A stretch of DNA of 64,000 bases from Cohnella rhizoplanae (lineage in GTDB: Bacteria > Bacillota > Bacilli > Paenibacillales > Paenibacillaceae): assembly GCF_948329515.1 (NCBI RefSeq), contig NZ_CAOJCN010000002.1, positions 185,740-249,739 of the forward strand, given 5' to 3'. A program made the translations under genes and the position numbers. The notes under the pieces are model-generated. The model did not search any database, was not told the origin of the DNA, and saw only the letters and a list, made by a program, of their open reading frames with translations. This document shows positions 1-7,401 of this stretch, piece by piece (within the stretch, counting starts at the first letter, position 1; each line of letters starts with the position of its first letter).

Positions 1-2
1 GC

Positions 3-1019
3 ACGGGCGAACTGAATCGGACGGAAAAGACGTTTGCCACCGGGTCACGTGCCGGCGGACCTCCGGTACTTCGTTCGAATCGCGATATTTACCGCGCCAT
101 TTTTCGCATTTCCATCCCCATTCTGGTGACGGCGATGACCGTCCAGGCGATCTATATCATCGACCAATCGCTGCTTACGCGGCTCAGCGAATGGCGATTT
201 GGCGAGGCGAAGACGCTGAACTGGCTCGCGGATCTGACCAACAACGCCCAGGCCATCGCCGGCATCCCGCCGGTGCTCGCGATCGCGCTCAGTCAGTCGA
301 TCCTGCCCGTGCTCTCCGCTGCCTTTGCGTCCGGCGACAGAGAGCGGGTGACCGGTCAGGCGACCTTGGCGCTCAGGATCGGGATTTTCTCCGGCATGCC
401 GATCGTGCTGTTAATGACGGTCGGCGCCCATGCGATCAACGGGTTGTTATTTCCGAATCCGGACGCGAGCCTCATCGTCGGCATGCTGGCGGGGGGCACG
501 ATTTTCCAGATTACGATGATGACCTCGAACTCCATTCTGTTCGGGCTGGGCCAGCAGCGACTCGCGATGAAGCATACGCTCGTGGGGATCCTCGTCAAGC
601 TGGTGCTGACGCTGATCTTGACGCCTCTCTTCGGCGTGTACGGGTTGGTGTCCGCGACGACGCTCTGCTTCATGTTCGCCACGATGACGAACATGATGTC
701 GATCCGCAAGCGGGCCGGCGTGCGCGCGCTGGGCGACCGCTGGACGGGCTTCGCCGCTACGGTGCTGCTGCTCTCCGCGGCGGGCGGCTTGCTCGTGTAC
801 GCCGTGCTGCACCTGACGGCGCCGCTCGGCGGCAAGTGGCCGTATCTGCTCACCACGGGCGCCCTCGGCCTGCTGATCTGCGCCGTGTATCCGGTGCTGC
901 TGACCGCGTTCGGCGTGCTTCGCGCGGAAGACCTGGAGTCGTATCCGGCACGCATCCGGCGGGTGCTGCGCCCGTTCCTGCGCTTTGCGCGCGGCAGGCG
1001 CGCGCGTAGCGCGGTATAA
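3..1019 (+). CDS. MurJ/SpoVB-family lipid flippase, 3' part (5' end outside window)
   Basis: Polytopic membrane protein of the MVF/MATE-like polysaccharide exporter group (MurJ, SpoVB, YtgP), which move lipid-linked cell-wall or polysaccharide precursors across the membrane. The frame is open from the first complete codon at position 3, so the first Met at 126 is internal and the N-terminal half lies upstream of the window. The visible part has about eight hydrophobic segments. Family-like stretches are NNAQAIAGIPPVLAIALSQS and LGQQRLAMKHTLVGILVKL. The C-terminus is short and Arg-rich. A hairpin terminator follows directly. Family assignment is good; which paralogue it is cannot be decided from the C-terminal part alone. 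Confidence 0.8.
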   Translation, partial: TGELNRTEKTFATGSRAGGPPVLRSNRDIYRAIFRISIPILVTAMTVQAIYIIDQSLLTRLSEWRFGEAKTLNWLADLTNNAQAIAGIPPVLAIALSQSILPVLSAAFASGDRERVTGQATLALRIGIFSGMPIVLLMTVGAHAINGLLFPNPDASLIVGMLAGGTIFQITMMTSNSILFGLGQQRLAMKHTLVGILVKLVLTLILTPLFGVYGLVSATTLCFMFATMTNMMSIRKRAGVRALGDRWTGFAATVLLLSAAGGLLVYAVLHLTAPLGGKWPYLLTTGALGLLICAVYPVLLTAFGVLRAEDLESYPARIRRVLRPFLRFARGRRARSAV

Positions 1020-1034
1020 CAAGTATATCGGGAA

Positions 1035-1062
1035 GGCCCCGTCCGAATGGATGGGGTCTTTT
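1035..1062 (+). terminator. Rho-independent terminator after the flippase gene
   Basis: A ten-pair stem (GGCCCCGTCC / GGATGGGGTC, with two G-T pairs) has a GAAT loop and is followed by TTTT. It lies 15 bases after the stop codon. Confidence 0.8.
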
Positions 1063-1173
1063 CCGTGTACTTTGATAAATTATACTTGATTTTCCAGGAG
1101 TTCCATTTGATAATTTATGGTTACAGCGCAGAAACAGGGCAAGAAGTCAGCATAATCTAAGGGGGCTTTGCCT

Positions 1174-2004
1174 ATGAAGCTTGAACGTCTGACGGTCAAC
1201 GACGCCGTTCTGCTGGACGCCTTCCGACAAGACGAAGTGCCTTACAATCTCGTCTATCGCGTACTCGATTCGAACGAAGCGTTGGGGTGGAAGGCAGAGG
1301 ACGGCCGCATGCTGTTCGTCCAGACGCCCGGGTACAACGGCTGGCTATGGGTCTCGCCGGGGGCATCGTCCGCGTATCGCGAAGACGCGATCGGCGCGTT
1401 AATTGAGCGTTTGAAGGACGTTCCCCTATTGCCAGGGGTTACGGCGAAGCCGGGGGTGGCGGAGGCGTTCGCAGCAGCTTATGCAACGGACAGAGGAACC
1501 GGCTGTCATCCCTATATGACATTAGACGCGTACCACTGTCTCGCGGTGAACAAGCCCGAGGGCGTGAGCGGAGCGTTACGGCCGGCGGACGAACGCGATC
1601 TGCGCACGATAGCCGCTTTCTTCGCGGGGTTCGCACGGGACGCGCACGGCGTATCCGCCGATACGGACAGCCAATTGCAAGCCGCGTCAGGCGCGATCGG
1701 CACGGGCAATCTGTACCTGTGGGAAACGGACGGCGCCGTCGTCTCCATCGCGAACATCGCTCACCGTTCGTCCCGCCACGGACGCATCAATGCCGTGTAC
1801 ACGCCGCCTGAGCGTCGCAACCGGGGATTCGCGGGCGCGCTGGTCGCCGAACTCAGCGCCATGCTGCTGCGGGAGCGTCTGACGCCGATGCTGTATACCA
1901 ACGCCGCGAACCCGATCGCGAGCCGCGCGTATCGCAAAGTCGGTTTTACCGAGATGGGATCGATCTTGGACATCCGATTCGGACAGGGAGGAAGAGGAGA
2001 ATGA
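1174..2004 (+). CDS. GNAT-family N-acetyltransferase
   Basis: Probable acetyl-CoA-dependent acetyltransferase of 276 residues; substrate unknown. The C-terminal third carries the GNAT fold signature: YTPPERRNRGFAGALVAEL fits the acetyl-CoA-binding V/I-x-x-x-x-R-x-x-G-x-A/G motif, and NPIASRAYRKVGF fits the terminal motif. The N-terminal ~120 residues diverge. ATG 1174 is chosen over TTG 1168 because AAGGGGG at 1159-1165 is 8 bases from the ATG but only 2 from the TTG. The stop overlaps the start of the next gene (ATGA), so the two are probably translationally coupled. Confidence 0.85.
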   Translation: MKLERLTVNDAVLLDAFRQDEVPYNLVYRVLDSNEALGWKAEDGRMLFVQTPGYNGWLWVSPGASSAYREDAIGALIERLKDVPLLPGVTAKPGVAEAFAAAYATDRGTGCHPYMTLDAYHCLAVNKPEGVSGALRPADERDLRTIAAFFAGFARDAHGVSADTDSQLQAASGAIGTGNLYLWETDGAVVSIANIAHRSSRHGRINAVYTPPERRNRGFAGALVAELSAMLLRERLTPMLYTNAANPIASRAYRKVGFTEMGSILDIRFGQGGRGE

Positions 2005-2414
2005 CGATGAACGCGAATACGTCGGAAGAGCGACCGGCTCCTGCGAATCCGATTATGCGCAGGGTGGCGAGCGTGTTTATCCCGGTGAAAGACATCGAGC
2101 GGTCGAGGTCCTGGTACTGCCGCCTGCTCGGATACGAGGAGCGCGAATGCGAGATCTTGTTCGGCCATCTCTGCGTGCTGCCGCTGGACGGGACCGACAT
2201 CGTACTCGATACGATGCCGCGGTGGGGAGGCGCCGAGCCGGGCGGGGCACCGGCGATCGGGACGCCGGCGCTCATGCTGCCGACGGCGGACCTCGAGGGC
2301 TCGATGGCGTACGTAGACGCGCTCGGGGCGGAGCGGGTCACGGATATCGAGAACGGACATTGGTTCGTGTTCAAGGACCCTGACGGCAACAAGCTGATGA
2401 TCTGTAAGAGCTAG
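2001..2414 (+). CDS. VOC-family (glyoxalase/bleomycin-resistance fold) protein
   Basis: A 137-residue single-domain VOC protein. The pattern ASVFIPVKDIERSRSWYCRL, then a central GTPALML strand, then a C-terminal WFVFKDPDGNKLMIC strand is typical of the glyoxalase I / fosfomycin-resistance / dioxygenase superfamily. The Glu seen near the end of many metal-dependent members (DPxGNxxE) is replaced by Met (DPDGNKLM), so metal-dependent catalysis is doubtful. It may bind a small molecule instead. It overlaps the GNAT gene by four bases and was probably co-transcribed with it. Substrate unknown. Confidence 0.8.
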   Translation: MTMNANTSEERPAPANPIMRRVASVFIPVKDIERSRSWYCRLLGYEERECEILFGHLCVLPLDGTDIVLDTMPRWGGAEPGGAPAIGTPALMLPTADLEGSMAYVDALGAERVTDIENGHWFVFKDPDGNKLMICKS

Positions 2415-2536
2415 ACACGCGGAGGCATGAACATGCATGCGCCGTCTAACGGGGCTGCAGAACTTCGGCATGCGTCGAGTTATGCGGCAGTATCGCGCAA
2501 CGGAGGCGCACAATGGAGGCAAAATGAGCGGCTTAG

Positions 2537-2612
2537 TGGCCCGAGTTAGGTGACATAAACGCGCATTGAAGCCTATGTGCGTCTACCGGGCCGAGTTAGG
2601 CGATGGAGGTAC
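2537..2612 (+). repeat. short imperfect direct repeat in a gene-free stretch
   Basis: The sequence GCCCGAGTTAGGTGA near 2537 recurs as GGCCGAGTTAGGCGATG near 2588, about 50 bases apart. It lies between the VOC gene and the convergent DUF2515 gene. Nothing else was recognised between 2415 and 2623. Confidence 0.35.
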
Positions 2613-2623
2613 ATTCGCGGCCT

Positions 2624-3736
2624 TCACCTTGTCTGCGATTCCTGCCTCATACTCTCCAGCGCCAGCGCCGCCGCCTCCAGTTTGCGTTGGCCGAAGACAT
2701 GCTCATGCGTCATGGCGAAGACGATCGGCGCGCGCAAGGACCTGAAGTGCTTGAGGACGTCGAGATCGGTCAGCCAATCTCCTTCATGCACGCAGCCGAG
2801 CGGCCGGTCGGGCCAGGCGTCGGAGAGCTCGGGGCTGTACCAGAGGCGTTCGGCGCCGCCGCGGGCCGCTGATTCTTTCCCTTCCATTTCCCCCGGATCC
2901 GCTGTCGCACCCCATGGCGTAAACCGGCCAGGCCAATAGTCGGCCCGCGAGCCGGTGTGTCTGACCCGCTCGGCGAAGGCAAGCGCGCCGTCAAGCACCT
3001 TGGGATAGGCGAACAGCATGGCATAGAGGCACTTGCCGAAGGCGATGCGCTCGTCCACGTTCGCGAACGATTCGAGCACGCGGCCCGCAAGATGCGGACC
3101 ATGCGTCACCCCACCTTCAGCCCCATGCGCCGCCCCGTCGACCGCGCCGTGCCCGGAGCCGCTACTGGCGGCCGCGCCGCCGAGCGGCACGATCACCTGC
3201 TGCAGCTGCAGCGGTCTCATCCCTTTGAACGCCGCCGATCTCAGCACCGTGTCCTTGTAGGCCGGATCCTGCACGATGCGCCGCTCGATCACGTGCTGCT
3301 CGTTCACGATAAGCGCGACCGTCAGCGGAGCGGGATCCCGCTCGATCCAGAAGCGCTCCCAGAACGGCATCATGAACGCCGAGACGCCGAAGGCGGGCAG
3401 CAGCGAGAAACGGCTGCGGCCGATTCGCCGGCTCTCCGCATACAGCCGAAGCTGGGGATAGGCGTCGCGGAAGATTAACGCGTTGCACGATTCGAGCATG
3501 CCGAACAGGGTCGCCCTGTCCCGCTGCGTCAGCAGCTTGGGCAGCCAGGCGCCCTGCAAGTCGGTCATGTTCCACCCGCCGTTGCGCGACACCAGGTGCG
3601 CGAGCAGCGCCCAATGCAGCTCCGGATAGGCCTTATACAGCTCCCAGTAAGCCGCCGTGCGCGTCACGTTGTTGCGATTGCGAGCGTCTGTCTCCTCGCG
3701 GACGCACGCGACGAGCGCGGCGTTGGATGCGTCCAA
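2624..3736 (-). CDS. DUF2515-family protein (YppC-like)
   Basis: Bacillales-specific protein of unknown function. The stretch around NRNNVTRTAAYWELYKAYPE followed by HWALLAHLVSRNGGWNMTDL is the conserved core of DUF2515 (B. subtilis YppC). The first possible start in this frame is TTG 3736, which gives 370 residues, but the same frame stays open upstream to about 4008 with protein-like sequence and no ATG, GTG or TTG. An ATG at 3995-3993 is one base out of frame, and a run of five C at 3982-3986 lies between. Losing one C would give a longer protein that starts there. Residues ~190-215 form a Gly/His-rich, low-complexity insert. Family call is firm; the N-terminus is not. Confidence 0.75.
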   Translation of the reverse strand: MDASNAALVACVREETDARNRNNVTRTAAYWELYKAYPELHWALLAHLVSRNGGWNMTDLQGAWLPKLLTQRDRATLFGMLESCNALIFRDAYPQLRLYAESRRIGRSRFSLLPAFGVSAFMMPFWERFWIERDPAPLTVALIVNEQHVIERRIVQDPAYKDTVLRSAAFKGMRPLQLQQVIVPLGGAAASSGSGHGAVDGAAHGAEGGVTHGPHLAGRVLESFANVDERIAFGKCLYAMLFAYPKVLDGALAFAERVRHTGSRADYWPGRFTPWGATADPGEMEGKESAARGGAERLWYSPELSDAWPDRPLGCVHEGDWLTDLDVLKHFRSLRAPIVFAMTHEHVFGQRKLEAAALALESMRQESQTR

Positions 3737-4113
3737 GTCGGACGACGCTCCGCGCCAGCCCCTGGTAATCTCCCCGTTCAGCTCGGATTCCGCCCAGGCG
3801 GCGATCCCCTTCGGCAGCCTCAGGGACCTCCGGGGACGCGCGAGCCGGGCGGATTCGAGCAGCGCCGACCCCTTGAGGGCGGCGCCTCTAATCAGGCCTG
3901 CGCTTATTTTAGTCCACGCCGGCCTGTCGGTTTTTCCCCGCTTTTGTCGGTAGGCGCCCGTCGTGTCTTCGATCGCCTTCGCCCCCTCTCTCCATTTCGA
4001 TGAATCGGTCTACTTGGAAGGATTTCCATATGACGCGTCGAACTATCCATAACTGGGTATCAGTTAATTGGATATCATTGGATGTCATGCGAACATCGGG
4101 AGGGATTGGCGTA

Positions 4114-5673
4114 GTGGGGAAAAAGAGGTCGCGCGGCTTGGGACTGGCATTGGTTGCCATGCTGATCGCCGTACTCGTCGGCTGTCAAGCCGTGGGCGGC
4201 GTGAATTTGAACGAGGTGCTGACGAAGCAGCTCGATGTCCGGTCGTCCGCGGGCAGCGGATCCTTCGAGATCGAGCTGAATTGGGACGAAGACGCGCTCG
4301 CCGAGGAAGACGCGGAGACGCAGAGACTGGTCAAACTGTTCAGCAAGGTGAAGCTGCAGCTCGATCAGGCGCAATCGGACGACAAAGGCAACGTAAAGGC
4401 GAGCGGCAAGCTGTCCCTGGGCAAAGGGGATATTCCGTTCGCGCTGCAGATCGACCCGACGACGGTCCTGCTGACGGTAGAAGGCGCGAAGCGCCCGCTC
4501 CTGATCGATGCCGGAGAATTCGGTGAGGGCCTCATGCCCGGCGAGGACATGATGGTCCCCGGGCTCGGCGATATGACGTCCAAGATCGCGGAGGAAGCGT
4601 TCAGAGACGCGCTGAAGCAGGTGGGGTCCTACGTGGTCGGACACCTGCCGAACCCGCCGCGCATTCAAGCCGAAGCGGTCCAGCTGCCGATCAACGGCAC
4701 GCCGACCGATCTGATGAAGGTTCACGCGGAGTTGAACGGCAAGGAACTGGGCGAGCTCATCCCCGTATTCCTGGATTCGCTGCTCTCGGACGGCCAAGGC
4801 GTGAGGAGCCTGCTCGAACGGCTCGCCGCTTGGGCGTCGGACCTGCCGCCGGAGCTCAAGGAAGCGCTCGGCATCGCGCCGGAGGATACGGATTGGACGC
4901 AGGAGGAAGTGACGCAGGCCGCGCAGGAACTGCTTGACGGCGTCAAGGAGCTCCGCGACGAATACGATGAAGCGAGCCGGGAAGAAGACTGGCAGGAGAC
5001 GTTTAACGAGTCGCTGACCTTCAAGGCCGACCTGTATGCCGACAAGTCCCTTCACATCCGCAAGTCCGACGTCGAGATCGCGCTGGGCGAAGGCTTGTTC
5101 ACGGAAGAAGACCTGCCGCTCAAGGGCGTGGTCATCCGGACCTCCCAGGAGCTCTGGAACATCAACGAGGACGTCGGTCTCGGCGAGGTCGCAGCGCCGG
5201 CGAACGCCATGACGGTCGAGGAACTGGCGAACCTGAACCCGCGCAAGCTCCTGAATCAGCTGAGCGTGAATTCGGTCGTATACGACGTCTTGAAGAACGA
5301 CATGGAGATCGACGATCAGTCGTTTACGCTGAGCTCCGATTGGGGCGTGCCGTTCGCGAGCGACGACGACGGCAACCTGTACGTGCCGGTCAAGGAGACG
5401 ATGCGTCAACTGGGCAACCCGATCACGTTCGAAGCGAAGACCAAGCAGATCCGGTTCTACGACGAGCCGACAGTCCAGGAATTCGTGCTCACCCTCGGAT
5501 CCGACCAAGCGCTCGTCAATGGCGAGAAGGTGCAGCTGCAAGCGCCCGTCGCACGGCTCGGAGGCGTATCCTACATGAGCGCGGACGACCTGCTCGGACT
5601 GCTGCATGCGACGTATACGCTGAGCGAGGGTTATGACGGCGAGCAGCTGATGGACGTGGAGCGGGATCTGTAA
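4114..5673 (+). CDS. lipoprotein with C-terminal copper-amine-oxidase-N-like domain
   Basis: A 519-residue exported lipoprotein of unknown function. GTG 4114 is chosen because GGGAGGG ends 9 bases upstream. It yields a short basic N-terminus, a hydrophobic stretch and the lipobox LVGC, which an earlier start would bury. The body is rich in acidic and Leu residues and contains a helical Glu-rich segment around residues 260-310. The last ~120 residues (LYVPVKETMRQLGNPITF, then KQIRFYD) resemble the copper amine oxidase N-terminal / stalk domain that many Paenibacillaceae envelope proteins carry. The gene stands alone. No catalytic motif was seen. Confidence 0.65.
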   Translation: MGKKRSRGLGLALVAMLIAVLVGCQAVGGVNLNEVLTKQLDVRSSAGSGSFEIELNWDEDALAEEDAETQRLVKLFSKVKLQLDQAQSDDKGNVKASGKLSLGKGDIPFALQIDPTTVLLTVEGAKRPLLIDAGEFGEGLMPGEDMMVPGLGDMTSKIAEEAFRDALKQVGSYVVGHLPNPPRIQAEAVQLPINGTPTDLMKVHAELNGKELGELIPVFLDSLLSDGQGVRSLLERLAAWASDLPPELKEALGIAPEDTDWTQEEVTQAAQELLDGVKELRDEYDEASREEDWQETFNESLTFKADLYADKSLHIRKSDVEIALGEGLFTEEDLPLKGVVIRTSQELWNINEDVGLGEVAAPANAMTVEELANLNPRKLLNQLSVNSVVYDVLKNDMEIDDQSFTLSSDWGVPFASDDDGNLYVPVKETMRQLGNPITFEAKTKQIRFYDEPTVQEFVLTLGSDQALVNGEKVQLQAPVARLGGVSYMSADDLLGLLHATYTLSEGYDGEQLMDVERDL

Positions 5674-5705
5674 CGATGCGCGACAGAGCCCTTGGCGGCA
5701 GCCGG

Positions 5706-5734
5706 TTGTACGTCGGCGCGAACGGGCGTATAAT
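5706..5734 (+). promoter_or_regulatory. SigA-type promoter for the thioredoxin-like gene
   Basis: TTGTAC at 5706-5711, a 17-base spacer and TATAAT at 5729-5734, placed 54 bases ahead of the start codon. Confidence 0.7.
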
Positions 5735-5787
5735 GACCGTTAACGAACCGGACGCCGACACGGCGCCCGCCAAGGGGGACATGAGGC

Positions 5788-6138
5788 ATGGAGAAAATAA
5801 CGAACGAATCCGACTTCCGGGAACGCGTCGGCGCGTATGAATTGACCGTGGCGGTGTTCAAGACCACGTGGTGCCCGGACTGTCACTTTATCAATCCGTT
5901 CATGCCCGATCTCGAAGCGTCCTATGCCGACCGGCTCCGCTTCATCGAGATCGACCGCGACGATATGCCTGACCTGTGCAGCGAGCTGAATATCCTGGGC
6001 ATCCCGAGCTTCATCGCTTTCCGCGAAGGCCGGGAGCTGGTCCGCTTCGTGAGCAAGCTCCGCAAGTCGCGCGAGGAGATCGAGCAATTCCTCGACCGCG
6101 CGGTCGCGGTATCCGCGGAGATCGCGCCGAAGGCCTGA
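5788..6138 (+). CDS. thioredoxin-family protein with WCPDC active site
   Basis: A 116-residue cytoplasmic thioredoxin-fold protein. The redox motif is WCPDC near residue 30 rather than the WCGPC of classical thioredoxin. The cis-proline loop is present as LGIPSFIAF. The C-terminal helix is highly charged (KLRKSREEIEQFLDRAV). It belongs to the small thioredoxin-like disulfide reductase group common in Bacillales; the partner is unknown. AAGGGGG at 5772-5778 supports ATG 5788. A consensus promoter precedes it and a strong terminator follows, so it is monocistronic. Confidence 0.88.
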   Translation: MEKITNESDFRERVGAYELTVAVFKTTWCPDCHFINPFMPDLEASYADRLRFIEIDRDDMPDLCSELNILGIPSFIAFREGRELVRFVSKLRKSREEIEQFLDRAVAVSAEIAPKA

Positions 6139-6155
6139 TCGAAGCGTCCGGCAAG

Positions 6156-6200
6156 CAGCCCCCGAGTCCGTGCGAGAGCCCGGTTCGGGGGCTGTTTTTA
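6156..6200 (+). terminator. Rho-independent terminator after the thioredoxin-like gene
   Basis: CAGCCCCCGA pairs with TCGGGGGCTG across a loop of about 19 bases, followed by TTTTTA. Confidence 0.85.
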
Positions 6201-6230
6201 TGCGCCGGAAAAGGGTCATTTTAGACACCT

Positions 6231-6248
6231 TTGTGACACTCTTCACAA
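6231..6248. promoter_or_regulatory. putative Rex operator upstream of ctaA
   Basis: TTGTGACACTCTTCACAA is an 18-base site with perfect 6-base half sites TTGTGA and TCACAA. It matches the Rex box TTGTGAA-N4-TTCACAA at every specified position but one. Rex senses the NADH/NAD+ ratio and represses respiratory genes in Gram-positive bacteria. The site lies about 50 bases upstream of a TATAAT (6300-6305) and 106 bases before the ctaA start. Rex control is inferred from the match. Confidence 0.6.
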
Positions 6249-6280
6249 TGCTGCGGTCCGTTCACACTTTGAACATAGCA

Positions 6281-6305
6281 TTGACCGCGGACGCTCGGGT
6301 ATAAT
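6281..6305 (+). promoter_or_regulatory. possible ctaA promoter (-10 element clear, -35 weak)
   Basis: TATAAT at 6300-6305 is a perfect -10. The only good -35 match, TTGACC at 6281-6286, is just 13 bases away, so the promoter probably depends on a weak -35 or an activator. Confidence 0.4.
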
Positions 6306-6354
6306 GAAATCGGGCCGAAGCCGACTACTTCATTATAGAAATCAGGGATGAAAT

Positions 6355-7383
6355 ATGACTGCTAGAGCTTACAGGCTGCTGGCCTTGTGGAGCTGCATCG
6401 GCATGCTGCTCGTGCTCATCGCCGGCGTCGTCGTCACCAATACGGAATCGGGCCGCGGCTGCGGCACGGACTGGCCGCTGTGCCACGGGAAGTTCATTCC
6501 CGCCTACACGGTCGAATCGATCGTTGAATACACCCACCGCGCGGTGAGCGGTCTCGAGGGCTTGCTGGTCTTCGCCGTGTTCCTGCTCACGATGCGATTG
6601 AAGCCGGCGAGCAGCGAAGCCCGCCTGTACGCGGGCGCCGCTTTGCTCTTTACGATTTTCCAGGCCGTGCTCGGGATGTTGGCCGTCATCATGCCTACGT
6701 CCGACGCCGTCCTCGCCATTCACTTCGGCATCTCGATGGTCGCCTTCACCAGTACCTGGCTGCTATACGCCTGGGCTAGACGCTGGGATCGCGCGCTCCG
6801 CACGGGCGATGCGGGGCAGTGGCCGATTCCGGCGAAGGAAGTGCCGTCCCCGGCGTCGCTCGGGTCCGCGCAGCAGCGCAAGCCCGCCGCGCCTGCGCGA
6901 CCGGCCGACCGGACAAGCCTCGGCGGACGCATCGCGCCCTCGGGTCTGTTCGGATGGATACTCGCCATTATCATCTACTGTTACGGCGTCGTGTACCTGG
7001 GCGCTTACGTACGCCACACCGACTCGGCGGGCGGCTGTATCGGCTGGCCGCTCTGCAACGGCGAAGTCGTGCCGGAGCTGAACGGCGCGACCGGCATCGT
7101 GTTCCTGCACAGGGTCGGCGCGATCCTGCTGTTCCTGTTCATCGCCGCGATCGTCCTGCTCGTCCGGCGCCGCACCGGCGGACGCGAGGAGCTGAGCCGG
7201 ATCGGCTACGTATCGCTTGCCCTCGTCCTGCTGCAGAGCCTCAGCGGCTGGCTGCTCACCGCAACCCTCGAGCATCACGACGTCTATGTCTTTACCAGCT
7301 TGTTGCATACCATCATCATATCCATCTTGTTCAGCGCGCTGTGCCTATGGGCGATCCGCGCGTGGCAGCTATCCCGACGCTGA
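6355..7383 (+). CDS. ctaA: heme A synthase (CtaA/COX15 family)
   Basis: Membrane enzyme that oxidises the C8 methyl of heme O to the formyl of heme A, needed for aa3-type cytochrome oxidase. It has 342 residues and about eight membrane segments in two homologous halves. The first extracytoplasmic loop holds the Cys pair in CGTDWPLCHG, followed by EYTHR with a heme-ligand-type His. The second half repeats the pattern with GGCIGWPLCNG and FLHRVGA, and a late LLHT His is present. A cytoplasmic Pro/Arg/Ala-rich linker of about 40 residues (~155-190) separates the halves and makes the protein longer than B. subtilis CtaA (about 306). The upstream Rex-like site suggests redox control. Confidence 0.92.
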   Translation: MTARAYRLLALWSCIGMLLVLIAGVVVTNTESGRGCGTDWPLCHGKFIPAYTVESIVEYTHRAVSGLEGLLVFAVFLLTMRLKPASSEARLYAGAALLFTIFQAVLGMLAVIMPTSDAVLAIHFGISMVAFTSTWLLYAWARRWDRALRTGDAGQWPIPAKEVPSPASLGSAQQRKPAAPARPADRTSLGGRIAPSGLFGWILAIIIYCYGVVYLGAYVRHTDSAGGCIGWPLCNGEVVPELNGATGIVFLHRVGAILLFLFIAAIVLLVRRRTGGREELSRIGYVSLALVLLQSLSGWLLTATLEHHDVYVFTSLLHTIIISILFSALCLWAIRAWQLSRR

Positions 7384-7401
7384 CGCCACTGGAGGAATCA
7401 T

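Noticed and set aside
4075..5607. 510-codon open frame on the minus strand opposite the lipoprotein
   Set aside because: High-GC shadow frame: composition is Arg/Leu/Gln-rich without motifs, while the plus-strand frame has signal peptide, lipobox and domain structure.
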